This document shows, piece by piece, positions 5,635 through 5,905 of a DNA stretch of 5,905 nt (the first letter of the stretch is position 1; each line of letters opens with the position of its first letter). The position numbers were made by a program, and so were the translations under genes. Under the pieces are notes generated by a model. That model worked only from the letters and a program-made list of their open reading frames with translations, did not search any database and was not told where the DNA came from. Source of the stretch: CAYSQW01 sp964433135 (GTDB lineage: Bacteria; Acidobacteriota; Aminicenantia; Aminicenantales; Aminicenantaceae); the NCBI GenBank assembly GCA_964433135.1, contig CAYSQW010000084.1, positions 1-5,905 of the forward strand, read 5' to 3'.

Positions 5635-5747
5635 GCTCCTTCCGACCCGCCCACCCTGACACTATGGAAAAAAACGTACGCACCGCCTTCAAATATCCGG
5701 CTTAGACATATGGCCCACCCTCATATTAAGGTATTTTCAGGGCCAAC
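5635..5747. repeat. Spacer with degraded repeat fragments between the two copies
   Basis: The spacer holds AATATCCGGCTTAGAC (5692-5707), a near match to AATATCGGATTAGAC inside copy 1 (5494-5508), and CCACCCTCATATTAAGGT (5715-5732), close to CCACCTTCGTATTAAGGT at 5393-5410. Together they suggest a third, largely eroded or rearranged unit. No gene is credible here. Confidence 0.4.
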
Positions 5748-5905
5748 CCACCCCTCCCTCGTATTCAGGTTAAAAACAAAGCGATGAAAAGACGTCTTTA
5801 ACCACCAAATCCAGGATAAGGCGGTGTGAGAGGAGGAGTGCCATACGCGGTTTAGCCTGAATATCGGATTAGACGAGGGAAGCTGCGGAAGCAGCCGCTG
5901 AGTAT
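5748..5905 (+). repeat. Repeat element copy 2, cut by the window end
   Basis: Positions 5820-5905 match 5454-5539 with a single difference (G at 5850 for A at 5484). Because the match runs to the last base, the copy surely continues outside. The upstream arm 5748-5819 shares CGTATT-AGGT, an A-rich run and GACGTC with copy 1 in the same order, but is shifted by small indels and much less conserved. The inverted right end expected by analogy would lie about 90 bp beyond the window. Confidence 0.75.

Noticed and set aside
5584..5787. 67-residue plus-strand open frame between the repeat copies
   Set aside because: It crosses the element boundary and spacer fragments, has low-complexity basic composition, no convincing family and no clear ribosome site.
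5388..5905. CRISPR array
   Set aside because: The repeat unit is 86 bp or more with a 366-bp period and only two good copies; no short regularly spaced repeats or cas genes.

Overview
The window holds one tRNA gene and four complete protein genes of ordinary bacterial type, plus two intergenic stretches rich in repeats and hairpins. Moderate GC content, clear Shine-Dalgarno sites, an encoded tRNA CCA end and this gene set fit a Gram-negative anaerobe of the Desulfobacterota (old Deltaproteobacteria). That placement is an inference from gene families, above all the stand-alone GuaA-type ATP-pyrophosphatase and the YkvI-type carrier. No single marker proves it.

Layout: tRNA-Glu(CTC) lies on the minus strand at 6-81 with a good promoter just upstream. 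A cation diffusion facilitator (CDF) metal transporter follows on the minus strand (153-1049). A divergent intergenic region of about 200 bp carries opposing promoters. A YkvI-family membrane transporter is on the plus strand (1248-2348). It converges on a stand-alone GMP-synthase ATP-pyrophosphatase-domain protein on the minus strand (2404-3336). A 410-bp gap with several hairpins separates this from a DUF1846/UPF0371 gene on the minus strand (3747-5264). The last 641 bp hold no convincing gene and are built from degenerate repeats.

The four protein genes look like independent transcription units: each has its own ribosome binding site and a wide or convergent gap to its neighbour, and there is no sign of a shared pathway. 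Two encode inner-membrane transporters (divalent metal efflux; unknown solute) and two encode cytoplasmic proteins (nucleotide-type amidation or adenylation chemistry; unknown).

The most unusual material is at 5388-5905. An 86-bp block occurs twice in direct orientation, 366 bp apart, with one mismatch. The first copy is bounded by perfect 12-bp inverted ends and has a second inner inverted pair and a GNRA-loop hairpin, so it resembles a non-autonomous mobile element or a structured RNA. A diverged relative may lie at 3437-3616, on the other side of the DUF1846 gene. No defence system, CRISPR array, transposase or phage gene is visible.
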